Positions 17,420-25,281 of a DNA stretch of 39,177 bases are shown one piece after another. Within the stretch, counting starts at the first letter, position 1, and each line of letters starts with the position of its first letter. This DNA is from Bacteroidota bacterium (GTDB taxonomy: Bacteria > Bacteroidota > Bacteroidia > Chitinophagales > Chitinophagaceae). The stretch is from positions 1-39,177 of the forward strand of contig JAFDXG010000046.1 in assembly GCA_018268105.1 (NCBI GenBank), in the 5' to 3' direction. The notes beneath the pieces were generated by a model, which was not told where the DNA came from, did no database searches, and was given only the letters and a program-made list of their open reading frames with translations. The position numbers and the translations under genes are program-made.

Positions 17420-18715
17420 TCAGAATGTAAATCTCAGATCTGTATTCGTATTCACACGGCCAAAAGTCACCGCAATATAACTGAGTATAAGAATGATCAC
17501 AATAGCAGCTATCCACCATTTTATAAGTTTACCGGAATACCCGGTGGACGTACTTTCCACCATGTCTTCAGGCTGAGTTACTGATTTTCTCATTAGAAGC
17601 CAGATAACAATGAGGTTTACCCAATACAAATGCTGCGAACTGAATTTTGGGGTAAGCCATATAGCGCTGATCACATTGCTGATGATTATATACCATATCA
17701 GGTAGATCAGTACAAACCACATTGAATGATATGCAGTTGCCGACTTTTGTGTACCCGGTCTGAAGGTTTTAAGCAATACAATCATCAGTACAACTGATAT
17801 AGCCCACATAATTAATTGCCAGGTTAGCGCAAATGCTTCGGGATTGGCTGCATTAATTTCTTTACCGGTTCGCATCATGATATTGGTATTAACACCCTCT
17901 GTCAAATTGAAAACAGGAAGTATTACGATCAGAAATACCCATGCAAAAATATTTGACATACGCTCCGGGGCTATAGTTACAGGCCAACGGCTGTGAATGA
18001 AAACACTATAAGAGAATCCGAGTCCGCTGAAAAAACCGATGGAATACTCCATTACATTCCACCAGTTGAAAATGATTCCTGTAGTTTGCCCCATTCGTTG
18101 CAAAAAATTACCCAATGCAAAACCAAATCCGGCGCCAAGGGCACTGAAAAATGCCACACGGAGAGCCTGGTAATTTTTATTTCGATATATATACCACCCC
18201 AACGCAAATGCAGCTCCAAGGCTTGCTGCCCATAACTCAGAACGAGGTGGAGTCATCAGCCAACCCAGTTGATATATTAACCATCCCCACACCAAAAAAC
18301 CACCCACAAACATCTGTACCAGCAATGATGCCCAATCCACTTTCTTTTCTTTGGTTGATTCCAGGGCAAGCCCCGTCATTCCGCCACCAATAAAACCATA
18401 CAGGCACCCAATCAGCATCAGCATTAGCAACCCATAACTTGTATTGATATAGTCGGCAGTATGTCCATAACCGACAACTTTACCATAACTTATCATACCC
18501 CCGGATCCCCAGCCAATAGCACCAAGTGCTATGATCACCGGGAATCGTGCATACCAGTCCTTTCGTCCGGATAATACAATAAGCGTTCCTATACCAATAG
18601 CTGCTGCCCATGTGGCACCATATTCATGTCCGATCTGTCCTCTTGCAGCCCAGGCTGTAGCAAAAGCAAGAGCTGTCGGTAACATTTTTTTCAGGAATAA
18701 ACCGGAAGTATTCAT
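17420..18715 (-). CDS. Uncharacterised polytopic membrane protein of the sialidase-like cluster
   Basis: A 431-residue protein, almost wholly hydrophobic, with about 11-12 membrane spans. It is rich in Gly, Trp and aromatic residues (GAIGWGSGGMISYGKVVGYG, FIGGGMTGLALESTKEKKVD, LGAGFGFALGNFLQRMGQTT). I know no characterised family with these motifs. I chose ATG 18715 (MNTSGLFLKKMLPT); the frame extends 18 codons upstream with a hydrophobic but unlikely leader. It lies 120 bp after the sialidase-like gene, same strand, and is the last gene of the cluster. A transport or sensing role for the sugar handled by the cluster is inference from position only. Confidence 0.8.
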   Translation of the reverse strand: MNTSGLFLKKMLPTALAFATAWAARGQIGHEYGATWAAAIGIGTLIVLSGRKDWYARFPVIIALGAIGWGSGGMISYGKVVGYGHTADYINTSYGLLMLMLIGCLYGFIGGGMTGLALESTKEKKVDWASLLVQMFVGGFLVWGWLIYQLGWLMTPPRSELWAASLGAAFALGWYIYRNKNYQALRVAFFSALGAGFGFALGNFLQRMGQTTGIIFNWWNVMEYSIGFFSGLGFSYSVFIHSRWPVTIAPERMSNIFAWVFLIVILPVFNLTEGVNTNIMMRTGKEINAANPEAFALTWQLIMWAISVVLMIVLLKTFRPGTQKSATAYHSMWFVLIYLIWYIIISNVISAIWLTPKFSSQHLYWVNLIVIWLLMRKSVTQPEDMVESTSTGYSGKLIKWWIAAIVIILILSYIAVTFGRVNTNTDLRFTF

Positions 18716-18835
18716 CAGGAAAATATTAAGGGATGAAATAAATTGTGAGAGATAAAACGATAAATACAAAGCGGAAAACCCAAACTTGTATCAGATAGTT
18801 GATACCTGATACCTGATTGCTTACACTCTACCTTA

Positions 18836-19936
18836 TCAATTTCTTTCTTTCGCAGCTTTTAAAAGATTATCTTTAGTACCCATCCAATATGCAATCTTTT
18901 TCCTGTTCCAGGTATAACATACTGCAATGGTATCACCGAAACTGATCACACCAGGATAGGAATATTCATCATCTTTTGAACCACTGTCAATATCGAGTAT
19001 CTTCGGCCATGTCTTACCGTTATCTGTTGAAACAGTCAGAGAAAGCGGGGAACGTGAGCCCCAGTTGGATGTGTCCGGATTATATGCCAGTATAAGTGTC
19101 CCGTCAGGTAATTTTGTGAGATCAATGCCGCTGTTGGGGTTCGGTAAATTTGTTTTATATCCCTCGGACCAGGTTTTGCCATAATCTTCAGAGTCTGCCC
19201 TGTAGATAGCTCCTTCAGAGCTACGCAGCAGCATGTGTATTTTACCTGGAGAAGACTCCCACAGTGTAGGTTGAATAACGCCTTTCCCCTTCATCTTTGT
19301 TCTGTCGAGTTTTATATATGCAGTAGCATGCCATGATCTTCCGTTATCGGTACTGATATCTGCAAATGCATTCCAATTACCTTCTTCATGTGATGCGCCG
19401 GCAATCCAGGAGCCATTAGATAATACAATAGGCTTATTACGCACAGGACCACGGCCGCCTTTATCACCAGCTACCAGTTCTTTTGCATCAGTCCAGGTTT
19501 CCCCATTGTCATCCGATGTCTTTACCCATGTCTCCCAGGAGGGAATTTTTTTTCCAACTTTAAAAAACAAAAACACTTTGCCCTGCGGCGACTGAAACAA
19601 TACCGGGTTCCAGTGTGCGTCATTTCTTAGTTTGGCGACCTCAGTGGGTTTGGACCAATTGCCCGGTTCGCCTTTTACAAGCCATATCCCCACATCATCC
19701 GTTCCTTCTTTCTTTCCGCCAAACCATGCAGCAAGAAATTTTCCATTTTGCAGATGCAGGATTGTAGAAGCATGGCATTCAGCAAAGGGTTGTCCTTCTT
19801 CAAAAAAATATCCATGTGTAAAAGTAATACTGTCATTTGCTGAAGTCATGGTATCACTGGATTTATTTTCTGCAACGGGAGTATTGCACGAAAATATAAC
19901 TACAGCCGAACAAAGGGCTACGAGTTTCTTAAACAT
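18836..19936 (-). CDS. BNR/Asp-box sialidase-like lipoprotein
   Basis: A 366-residue exported protein. The lipoprotein signal ends at VVIFSCN (Cys about residue 17). The body is a six-bladed propeller of the BNR_2 (exo-alpha-sialidase-like) type with four Asp-box motifs: SDDNGETW, STDNGRSW, SEDYGKTW and STDNGKTW. Near the N-terminus AECHASTILHLQNGKFLAAW FGG is the conserved first blade. Proteins of this class are annotated exo-alpha-sialidase, but many lack proven sialidase activity. Gene order with an NAL-like aldolase (27 bp upstream) supports a role in releasing or binding a sialic-acid-like sugar at the cell surface or in the periplasm. Confidence 0.85.
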   Translation of the reverse strand: MFKKLVALCSAVVIFSCNTPVAENKSSDTMTSANDSITFTHGYFFEEGQPFAECHASTILHLQNGKFLAAWFGGKKEGTDDVGIWLVKGEPGNWSKPTEVAKLRNDAHWNPVLFQSPQGKVFLFFKVGKKIPSWETWVKTSDDNGETWTDAKELVAGDKGGRGPVRNKPIVLSNGSWIAGASHEEGNWNAFADISTDNGRSWHATAYIKLDRTKMKGKGVIQPTLWESSPGKIHMLLRSSEGAIYRADSEDYGKTWSEGYKTNLPNPNSGIDLTKLPDGTLILAYNPDTSNWGSRSPLSLTVSTDNGKTWPKILDIDSGSKDDEYSYPGVISFGDTIAVCYTWNRKKIAYWMGTKDNLLKAAKERN

Positions 19937-19963
19937 TGCTAAATCAGTTGAGGGAGTTATTTC

Positions 19964-20902
19964 TTATAATACATTTTCATATTCAGCCTGCTTAATATCA
20001 AGCTTCTCGCACCATGACTGCATCATATTCCGAAGCGTTTCCAGTCCTGCTTTTTCTTTTGGCGTAGGCTCCATGGCATGCGCCCTGCTGATAGCATGAA
20101 TAGGCAATCCCCTCATCTGAAGAAAGAACTTGGCACTCATCGGATAGGCTGTATGAACAATCACATCAGCTTTGATTAGCTCTGCCTGCAACCAGGCTAC
20201 TTCCTCCTGCTTATCGGGATTATCAATATTGTTACAAAGCCAAACCATTACTTCGGGATAAAAGTTTCCTGCTATGGCCGACATCCCGGCTGCACCTGCT
20301 TTCATTGAGGTTACTGCATTCGGAGTATGCGCATCAAAGAATTGAAGGTCAGATCCCCGGATAGCATCCAGTTTTGCCTGTACCTGTGCTACATTGCAAC
20401 AGGTATCTTTGTGGTATGTCATTCTGCCCGTAGATACGAGCGCCTTTAACGCCTCTGCGCTAATCACCCTTTTGTAAGGTACTGGACACTCATACAACCC
20501 AAGGGGTATATTGCCTGTCAGCGACATCATTTTCTCAAGCCCTTTCATCATCACATTTTCGGACTCTTCTACTCCGGCATAATGACCCGTGATCAGTACT
20601 ACCGCTTCTATTCCTGTATCAAAAATCCTTTTCGTAAAATCTGCTTTATCTTCGATTGTTAAACCAAATGAGCCAGTTGCCACAACAGGCACACGACCAT
20701 TAACATGATCCACTACTGCTTTAGTAAGCGCAATACGTTCATCGGATTTTATGCTATACATTTCACTCGAGAGACAGTTAGCAAACAACCCCTTAACGCC
20801 TGCTGCCAGGTAAAAATCCACCAGCTTTTTCAGCATATCAAAATCTAATTCAGCCTCCGGAGTGAAAGGCGTGATCATTACGGGAACAAACTTCTTCGAC
20901 AT
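19964..20902 (-). CDS. DapA/NanA family aldolase with altered GTTGE motif
   Basis: A 312-residue class I aldolase of the dihydrodipicolinate synthase/N-acetylneuraminate lyase family. The Schiff-base lysine is Lys165 in MTYHKDTCCN and the catalytic Tyr is Tyr137 in LGLYECPVPY, at the same positions I recall for E. coli NanA. The substrate-carboxylate motif G(S/T)TGE is replaced by NCLSSE at 42-47, so Ser stands where Thr is usual. That points to a subgroup with a substrate other than that of DapA. Members cleave or form 2-keto acids through a pyruvate enamine. Clustered with symporter and sialidase-like genes, so sugar-acid breakdown is the best guess. Confidence 0.88.
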   Translation of the reverse strand: MSKKFVPVMITPFTPEAELDFDMLKKLVDFYLAAGVKGLFANCLSSEMYSIKSDERIALTKAVVDHVNGRVPVVATGSFGLTIEDKADFTKRIFDTGIEAVVLITGHYAGVEESENVMMKGLEKMMSLTGNIPLGLYECPVPYKRVISAEALKALVSTGRMTYHKDTCCNVAQVQAKLDAIRGSDLQFFDAHTPNAVTSMKAGAAGMSAIAGNFYPEVMVWLCNNIDNPDKQEEVAWLQAELIKADVIVHTAYPMSAKFFLQMRGLPIHAISRAHAMEPTPKEKAGLETLRNMMQSWCEKLDIKQAEYENVL

Positions 20903-21080
20903 ACAACTTTCTTTGATGATAAATACTTGTACTTGTTCAGATATACTCTAACGTTGTGCCAAATATGAAAACAGCGATACGATATTTACATTCTCCTACA
21001 CCTTTTCTCTTTTCACAATATTATATATGCATAATTTGCCTGATTCAATATATTAGAGTGGATATCACATTTATATATAC

Positions 21081-22604
21081 TCATCTCTTTCTCAATTTTG
21101 TTACCAGTAGTCCTACCAAAAAGATTGTAAGGGTTCCTACTACAATTATCATATTTACATGGAATGGACTTTTCAGGTGTTCCCAACCCTGGGGGAAACT
21201 TTTTGATAAAGACATCCATAATATGACTATGATTCCGATAATAGTTCCGGTAACGGCTTCTGCATTACCTGCCTTTTTCACAATCAAACCAAGGAGAAAC
21301 AGTCCCAGCATACCCCCGGAGAATATCCCTGCAAACTCCCACCACAGATCAAGCACACTTTTAACACCAATTATGGCAATACCAAAAATAATAGCTAATA
21401 TACCCGTCAAAGCAGTAACGGTATAGAGTATGGTCATTTCTTTTTTAGGTCCGGGATTGGGGTTAACATAACGCTGGTATATATCTTTCAGAAATACGGT
21501 TGCAGAACTGTTCATGCCGCTGCTTATACTGCTCATTGCTGCAGAAAGTATAGCGGCAATAATAAGTCCAACCAATCCTTTGGGCACTTTTAATACCATA
21601 AAGTAGGGTAATATCTTATCCCCATAATCCTCAGGTTTGAGAGAATTGATATCAACTCCTTTTTCCAATGCCACCTGTTCTTTAATATGAATAAGTAATT
21701 CGGGATGCTGGCTGAAATAAGCATACAATGATGAGCCTATGATAAAAAACAATATTGACATAGGTAAATACCAATATACACAGAGCCATATACTGCGGGA
21801 AGCTTCTTTGGAGCTACGTGCCGCATGATAGCGCTGCACATAGTTTTGATCCATTCCAAAATTATTGAGATTAATAAAAAAGCCATATAAAAATACCACC
21901 CAGAAAGTAGAACTCTGAAAATCTGTAAGACTAAAACTCCCCAGGCTAAATTTATTTTCCGCACTTCCTATGCGGTATATCTCACTGATCCCACCTTTCA
22001 TTTCAGTGAGGATGATATACAATACAATAAACGCGCCTATAGTTTTTATAACTCCCTGCACAACTTCCGTCCAGATTACGGCTTCCATCCCTCCCAAAAC
22101 AGTATATGCAATAATGCAAATGCCGGTTACAATCATTATGGTTTTCATATCTACACCTGTAAGTGCCTGCAGCGTAAGCGCTATACCGAAAAATATGGAA
22201 CCCATACGGGCAAGCTGGGTAAGTATAAAACATACCATGGCGTATGTTCTGGCCCAGGGTCCAAAACGGTGTTCTAAATGTGTATAGGCGCTCACCTCCC
22301 CGCTTTTGCGGTAAAATGGGACGAAAAATTTAGCTGCGATTAATGCTGCAAAAGGCATGGACAAACTAAATACCAGGGAGTTCCAGTTGCTGCCATAAGC
22401 CTTGCCCGGCACTCCGAGAAAGGTATTGCTGCTTAAAAAGGTAGCATACATAGAAAGTCCCAGCGCCCATCCCGGAATGGTACCCGATGCCGTGGTAAAC
22501 TGTGCGGCATTTTTATTCTTTCTTGCAAAATATACTCCGACAAGTACCATCGCCAGCAGGTAAACGATGATGACAAGCAGATCAATCAGGGGTAAATGTT
22601 GCAT
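21081..22604 (-). CDS. Sodium:solute symporter (SSS family)
   Basis: A 507-residue secondary transporter with about 13 membrane spans. SSS family marks are TTASGTIPGWALGLSMYATF LSSNTFLG in the first spans (the unwound TM1 sodium/substrate region), AYTVLGGMEAVIWTEVVQG, and ILSAAMSSISSGMNSSATVF LKDIYQRYVNP, the Na2-site helix with the Ser pair. It imports a solute with Na+. The position, first in a run with the aldolase, sialidase-like protein and unknown membrane protein, suggests a sialic acid or related sugar, as for NanT-type SSS transporters; this is inference. A promoter lies just upstream. Confidence 0.92.
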   Translation of the reverse strand: MQHLPLIDLLVIIVYLLAMVLVGVYFARKNKNAAQFTTASGTIPGWALGLSMYATFLSSNTFLGVPGKAYGSNWNSLVFSLSMPFAALIAAKFFVPFYRKSGEVSAYTHLEHRFGPWARTYAMVCFILTQLARMGSIFFGIALTLQALTGVDMKTIMIVTGICIIAYTVLGGMEAVIWTEVVQGVIKTIGAFIVLYIILTEMKGGISEIYRIGSAENKFSLGSFSLTDFQSSTFWVVFLYGFFINLNNFGMDQNYVQRYHAARSSKEASRSIWLCVYWYLPMSILFFIIGSSLYAYFSQHPELLIHIKEQVALEKGVDINSLKPEDYGDKILPYFMVLKVPKGLVGLIIAAILSAAMSSISSGMNSSATVFLKDIYQRYVNPNPGPKKEMTILYTVTALTGILAIIFGIAIIGVKSVLDLWWEFAGIFSGGMLGLFLLGLIVKKAGNAEAVTGTIIGIIVILWMSLSKSFPQGWEHLKSPFHVNMIIVVGTLTIFLVGLLVTKLRKR

Positions 22605-22641
22605 GGGATTGACTTAGTTTCTGTTAAGTAAAGGCTTCGTT

Positions 22642-22672
22642 CAAAGATTATTCAATTTTAAAAAGCAGCCAA
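22642..22672 (-). promoter_or_regulatory. Probable promoter of the symporter operon
   Basis: On the minus strand TTGG at 22669-22672 and AATCTTTG at 22642-22649 are separated by 19 nt. This fits the Bacteroidota TTTG/TAnnTTTG arrangement with one mismatch in each box. A start near 22635 would leave a leader of about 30 nt. The inverted repeat at 22694-22730 lies just upstream, where an AraC activator would bind. Confidence 0.5.
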
Positions 22673-22693
22673 TGTTAATTGTTACAAAAAGAA

Positions 22694-22730
22694 TAGCATA
22701 AATTATTATTACGGGCTGTTATTTATGCTA
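22694..22730. promoter_or_regulatory. Inverted-repeat operator between symporter and AraC genes
   Basis: TAGCATAAAT at 22694-22703 and its exact complement ATTTATGCTA at 22721-22730 form a perfect 10-bp inverted repeat with a 17-bp spacer. A third partial copy (AGCATAAAA) lies at 22739-22747. The site lies 20 bp upstream of the symporter -33 box, and its right arm overlaps the -7 box of the AraC gene. That is what is expected of a regulator that activates the operon and represses itself. Confidence 0.6.
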
Positions 22731-22736
22731 CATTTG
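22729..22736 (+). promoter_or_regulatory. TAnnTTTG -7 box for the AraC gene
   Basis: TACATTTG is a full match to TAnnTTTG, overlapping the right operator arm by two bases, 24 nt before the TTG start at 22761. A -33 TTTG is not evident. Confidence 0.4.
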
Positions 22737-22760
22737 ACAGCATAAAATAATTACTGTTCA

Positions 22761-23645
22761 TTGGGTATAATTACTTCACCAATAGCTCCGGGAGCGGAAA
22801 CATCTGCTCAAAAAGCATGGCTGTTGCCTGCCCGGCTAAGAAGTAAGCTGGACCAGCATCCTATCGGCAAGAATCTTTATATCACCGAAATTACATTCCA
22901 CGATGAACAAAACTCCTTTGAGAAAGAAGTGCTGCCAAACAATCCCGATTATGTACTCCTCTATTGTGTGAGTGGTACAGGATGGTATAAAATAAATGGC
23001 AAAAAACATGTTTTGAAGGCTAATCATTTTGCATTGCTTCCCCGAAAAACAGGTTTTCTAACAGGCGCAGATCCGGTTCAGCCCTGGAGTTTGTACTTTG
23101 TTAAGTTCAACGGCGTAATTGGAAAAGACATGTACCTATACCTGCTTCGCGATAATAAATCGGAACTTACTACCCCGCCCCTCGTAGGTCGTATTGCACA
23201 GTTCAGGGATATTATGCACCATCTGGATTTGATGGAAAATCTTGAGAACCTTTTATATGCTAATTTCCGTTTCTACAGTTTCCTGGGTACGTTCAGACTT
23301 ACCGTGTTTAATTACATGAAAAAAGGTATTGACAATATCATCGAACGCTGTATCATTATTATGAAAGAACACCTGCATGAAAATCTTACCCTCGATGATC
23401 TTGCCAAAAAAGCCTGTGTATCTTCTTCCTACCTTTCAGCATTATTCAGGCAAAAAACACATTACTCACCTATTCACTTATATACATCCCTCAAAATTCA
23501 AAAGGCAAGCCAGTTGCTTAAAGCCACCAAAACACCTATCAAACAAATTGCTGAGGAAATGGGCTATACAGATCAATACAGTTTCTCAAGATCGTTCAAA
23601 CAAATCATGGGAGTTTCTCCTAAAAAATTCAGAGAAATGAAATAG
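22761..23645 (+). CDS. AraC family transcriptional regulator
   Basis: A 294-residue regulator with an N-terminal cupin-like ligand domain (about 60-130: VLLYCVSGTGWYKINGKKHV LKANHFALLP) and a C-terminal double helix-turn-helix (about 195-292). The first HTH is LTLDDLAKKACVSSSYLSAL, the second IKQIAEEMGYTDQYSFSRSF, and GVSPKKFRE closes the domain. No ATG is available near the beginning of the homology: the frame opens after TAA (22743-22745) and the best start is TTG 22761, so the start is uncertain. It is divergent from the symporter operon and shares the inverted-repeat operator with it, and probably senses the imported sugar. Confidence 0.9.
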   Translation: MGIITSPIAPGAETSAQKAWLLPARLRSKLDQHPIGKNLYITEITFHDEQNSFEKEVLPNNPDYVLLYCVSGTGWYKINGKKHVLKANHFALLPRKTGFLTGADPVQPWSLYFVKFNGVIGKDMYLYLLRDNKSELTTPPLVGRIAQFRDIMHHLDLMENLENLLYANFRFYSFLGTFRLTVFNYMKKGIDNIIERCIIIMKEHLHENLTLDDLAKKACVSSSYLSALFRQKTHYSPIHLYTSLKIQKASQLLKATKTPIKQIAEEMGYTDQYSFSRSFKQIMGVSPKKFREMK

Positions 23646-23652
23646 ATTGCCT

Positions 23653-25038
23653 TCAGTGCAGGTATACTGTTTTAATATTTACAAACTCCCTGATTCCAAA
23701 CAATCCCAATTCCCTTCCATAACCCGACTGATTAATTCCCCCAAAGGGCAGCCTGGGGTCAGATTTTACAAAGCTGTTTACAAAACATGCCCCGGCATGT
23801 AATTTATTCCTGGCTATATCTTCTCCGAGAGATATATCTTTTGTAAACACCGCCGCACCAAGTCCAAAACTGGTATCATTAGCCACCCGTATAGCATCAC
23901 GGGTATCCGTCGCTGTTATAAAGGACGCAACAGGCCCAAAAATTTCTTCATCATATGCAGACATTCCTTTTTTAATTCCGGTTAATATCGTGGGCTCGTA
24001 GAATGCGTGATTACCTTCATACACAGGTACCTTACCTCCAAGTATACAGGTAGCGCCTGCTTTTATGTTGTGCTTCACCTGTTCATGCAATTCATCCCTG
24101 AGGTCTAACCGGGCCATTGGACCAAGGTCTGTTGCAGGATCAAATGGGTCGCCAGTTTTTTTCTGTAACATCTTTTCTTTAAAAAGATGGGTAAACTCTT
24201 TTTCAACAGACGACACCACAATAAATCTTTTTGCCGCAATACAACTTTGCCCGTTATTGATAAGCCTGCTGTGCACACAAATTTCCGCAGCATGCTCCAG
24301 GTTAGCATCTTCCAGAATGATATAGGGGTCGCTGCCGCCAAGCTCAAGCACCGTTTTCTTTAGTAATCTACCTGCTTCTGCTGCTACCTGCATACCCGCT
24401 TCGGTGCTGCCGGTAAGTGTAACAGCTTTTATATCAGGATGGGCTATTACTGCTTTAACTGCCTTACTTCCTATCAACAATGTTTGAAATACATGATCAG
24501 GAAATCCTGATTCTCTGACTAATTGCTCTATTGCGAGAGCACAACCCGGCACATTAGATGCATGCTTAAGTAATCCGCAATTACCTGCCATGAGTGCAGG
24601 TGCAAGAAAACGGAATACCTGCCAAAAGGGAAAGTTCCAGGGCATAACGGCAAGCACAATACCTATAGGACGATAGCTTACATAGCTTTTAGTTGCGTCG
24701 GTTGTTATCAATTCGTCTTTCAAAAAAGCTTCTGCATTTGCTGCATAGTATTCACAAACAAGCGCACATTTTTCTATCTCAGCAATGCCCTCTTTAATGG
24801 GCTTACCCATTTCAAGCGTCATTAATTCAGAAAGCTCTTTCTTTTGATCTAACAGTTGTTCGGCCAATTTTTTCAACAATACAGATTTTATATCAAAGCT
24901 TGTTTCCCTCCATTGAAGCCAGGCTTCCTGTGTCTGTTTAATTTTTTTTTCAACTGATTCCTGTGTATCTTCTTCATAACTTTTGTTCAATATCCCATTA
25001 ACGGGATTAATGGACGCAATGCTCATAATTTTATTCAT
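23653..25038 (-). CDS. NAD(P)-dependent aldehyde dehydrogenase (succinate-semialdehyde type)
   Basis: A 461-residue ALDH superfamily enzyme. The catalytic Cys is Cys266 in NNGQSCIAAKRF, the general base is Glu232 in VLELGGSDPY, Asn135 is in MPWNFPF, and the nucleotide loop is GSTEAG at 210-215. Length and motifs fit the GabD/Sad subgroup (succinate-semialdehyde dehydrogenase), which also contains alpha-ketoglutarate-semialdehyde dehydrogenases. Start ATG 25038 (MNKIMSIASINP), or the second Met at residue 5. It converges on the AraC gene with a 7-bp gap. A role in oxidising an aldehyde from the neighbouring catabolic cluster is possible but not shown. Confidence 0.9.
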   Translation of the reverse strand: MNKIMSIASINPVNGILNKSYEEDTQESVEKKIKQTQEAWLQWRETSFDIKSVLLKKLAEQLLDQKKELSELMTLEMGKPIKEGIAEIEKCALVCEYYAANAEAFLKDELITTDATKSYVSYRPIGIVLAVMPWNFPFWQVFRFLAPALMAGNCGLLKHASNVPGCALAIEQLVRESGFPDHVFQTLLIGSKAVKAVIAHPDIKAVTLTGSTEAGMQVAAEAGRLLKKTVLELGGSDPYIILEDANLEHAAEICVHSRLINNGQSCIAAKRFIVVSSVEKEFTHLFKEKMLQKKTGDPFDPATDLGPMARLDLRDELHEQVKHNIKAGATCILGGKVPVYEGNHAFYEPTILTGIKKGMSAYDEEIFGPVASFITATDTRDAIRVANDTSFGLGAAVFTKDISLGEDIARNKLHAGACFVNSFVKSDPRLPFGGINQSGYGRELGLFGIREFVNIKTVYLH

Positions 25039-25125
25039 TTTTTATTGGAGAATATTACGAGATACAAAATCCGGAATATCTCCGGTGGAGAAATACAAAC
25101 AATTAATGTAGGTGTGTTGTAATTA

Positions 25126-25133
25126 CAAAGGTA
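25126..25133 (-). promoter_or_regulatory. TAnnTTTG -7 box upstream of the aldehyde dehydrogenase gene
   Basis: The minus strand reads TACCTTTG, a full match, about 87 nt before the ATG at 25038. No good -33 box is seen. The rest of the gap 25039-25281 shows three ATGAAAC words at about 25180-25230 and nothing else I can name. Confidence 0.4.
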
Positions 25134-25281
25134 TGATATTGCAGGAAGCGTTGATCAGGTTTATTAAAATTCAGAATAAATGAAACGGACTGATGAACAT
25201 GAAACAAAAACCATAAACATGAAACCCAAAATAAATCAAACTACGAATTTTATTCTTACACCCTTCATATTCTCATTTGCT

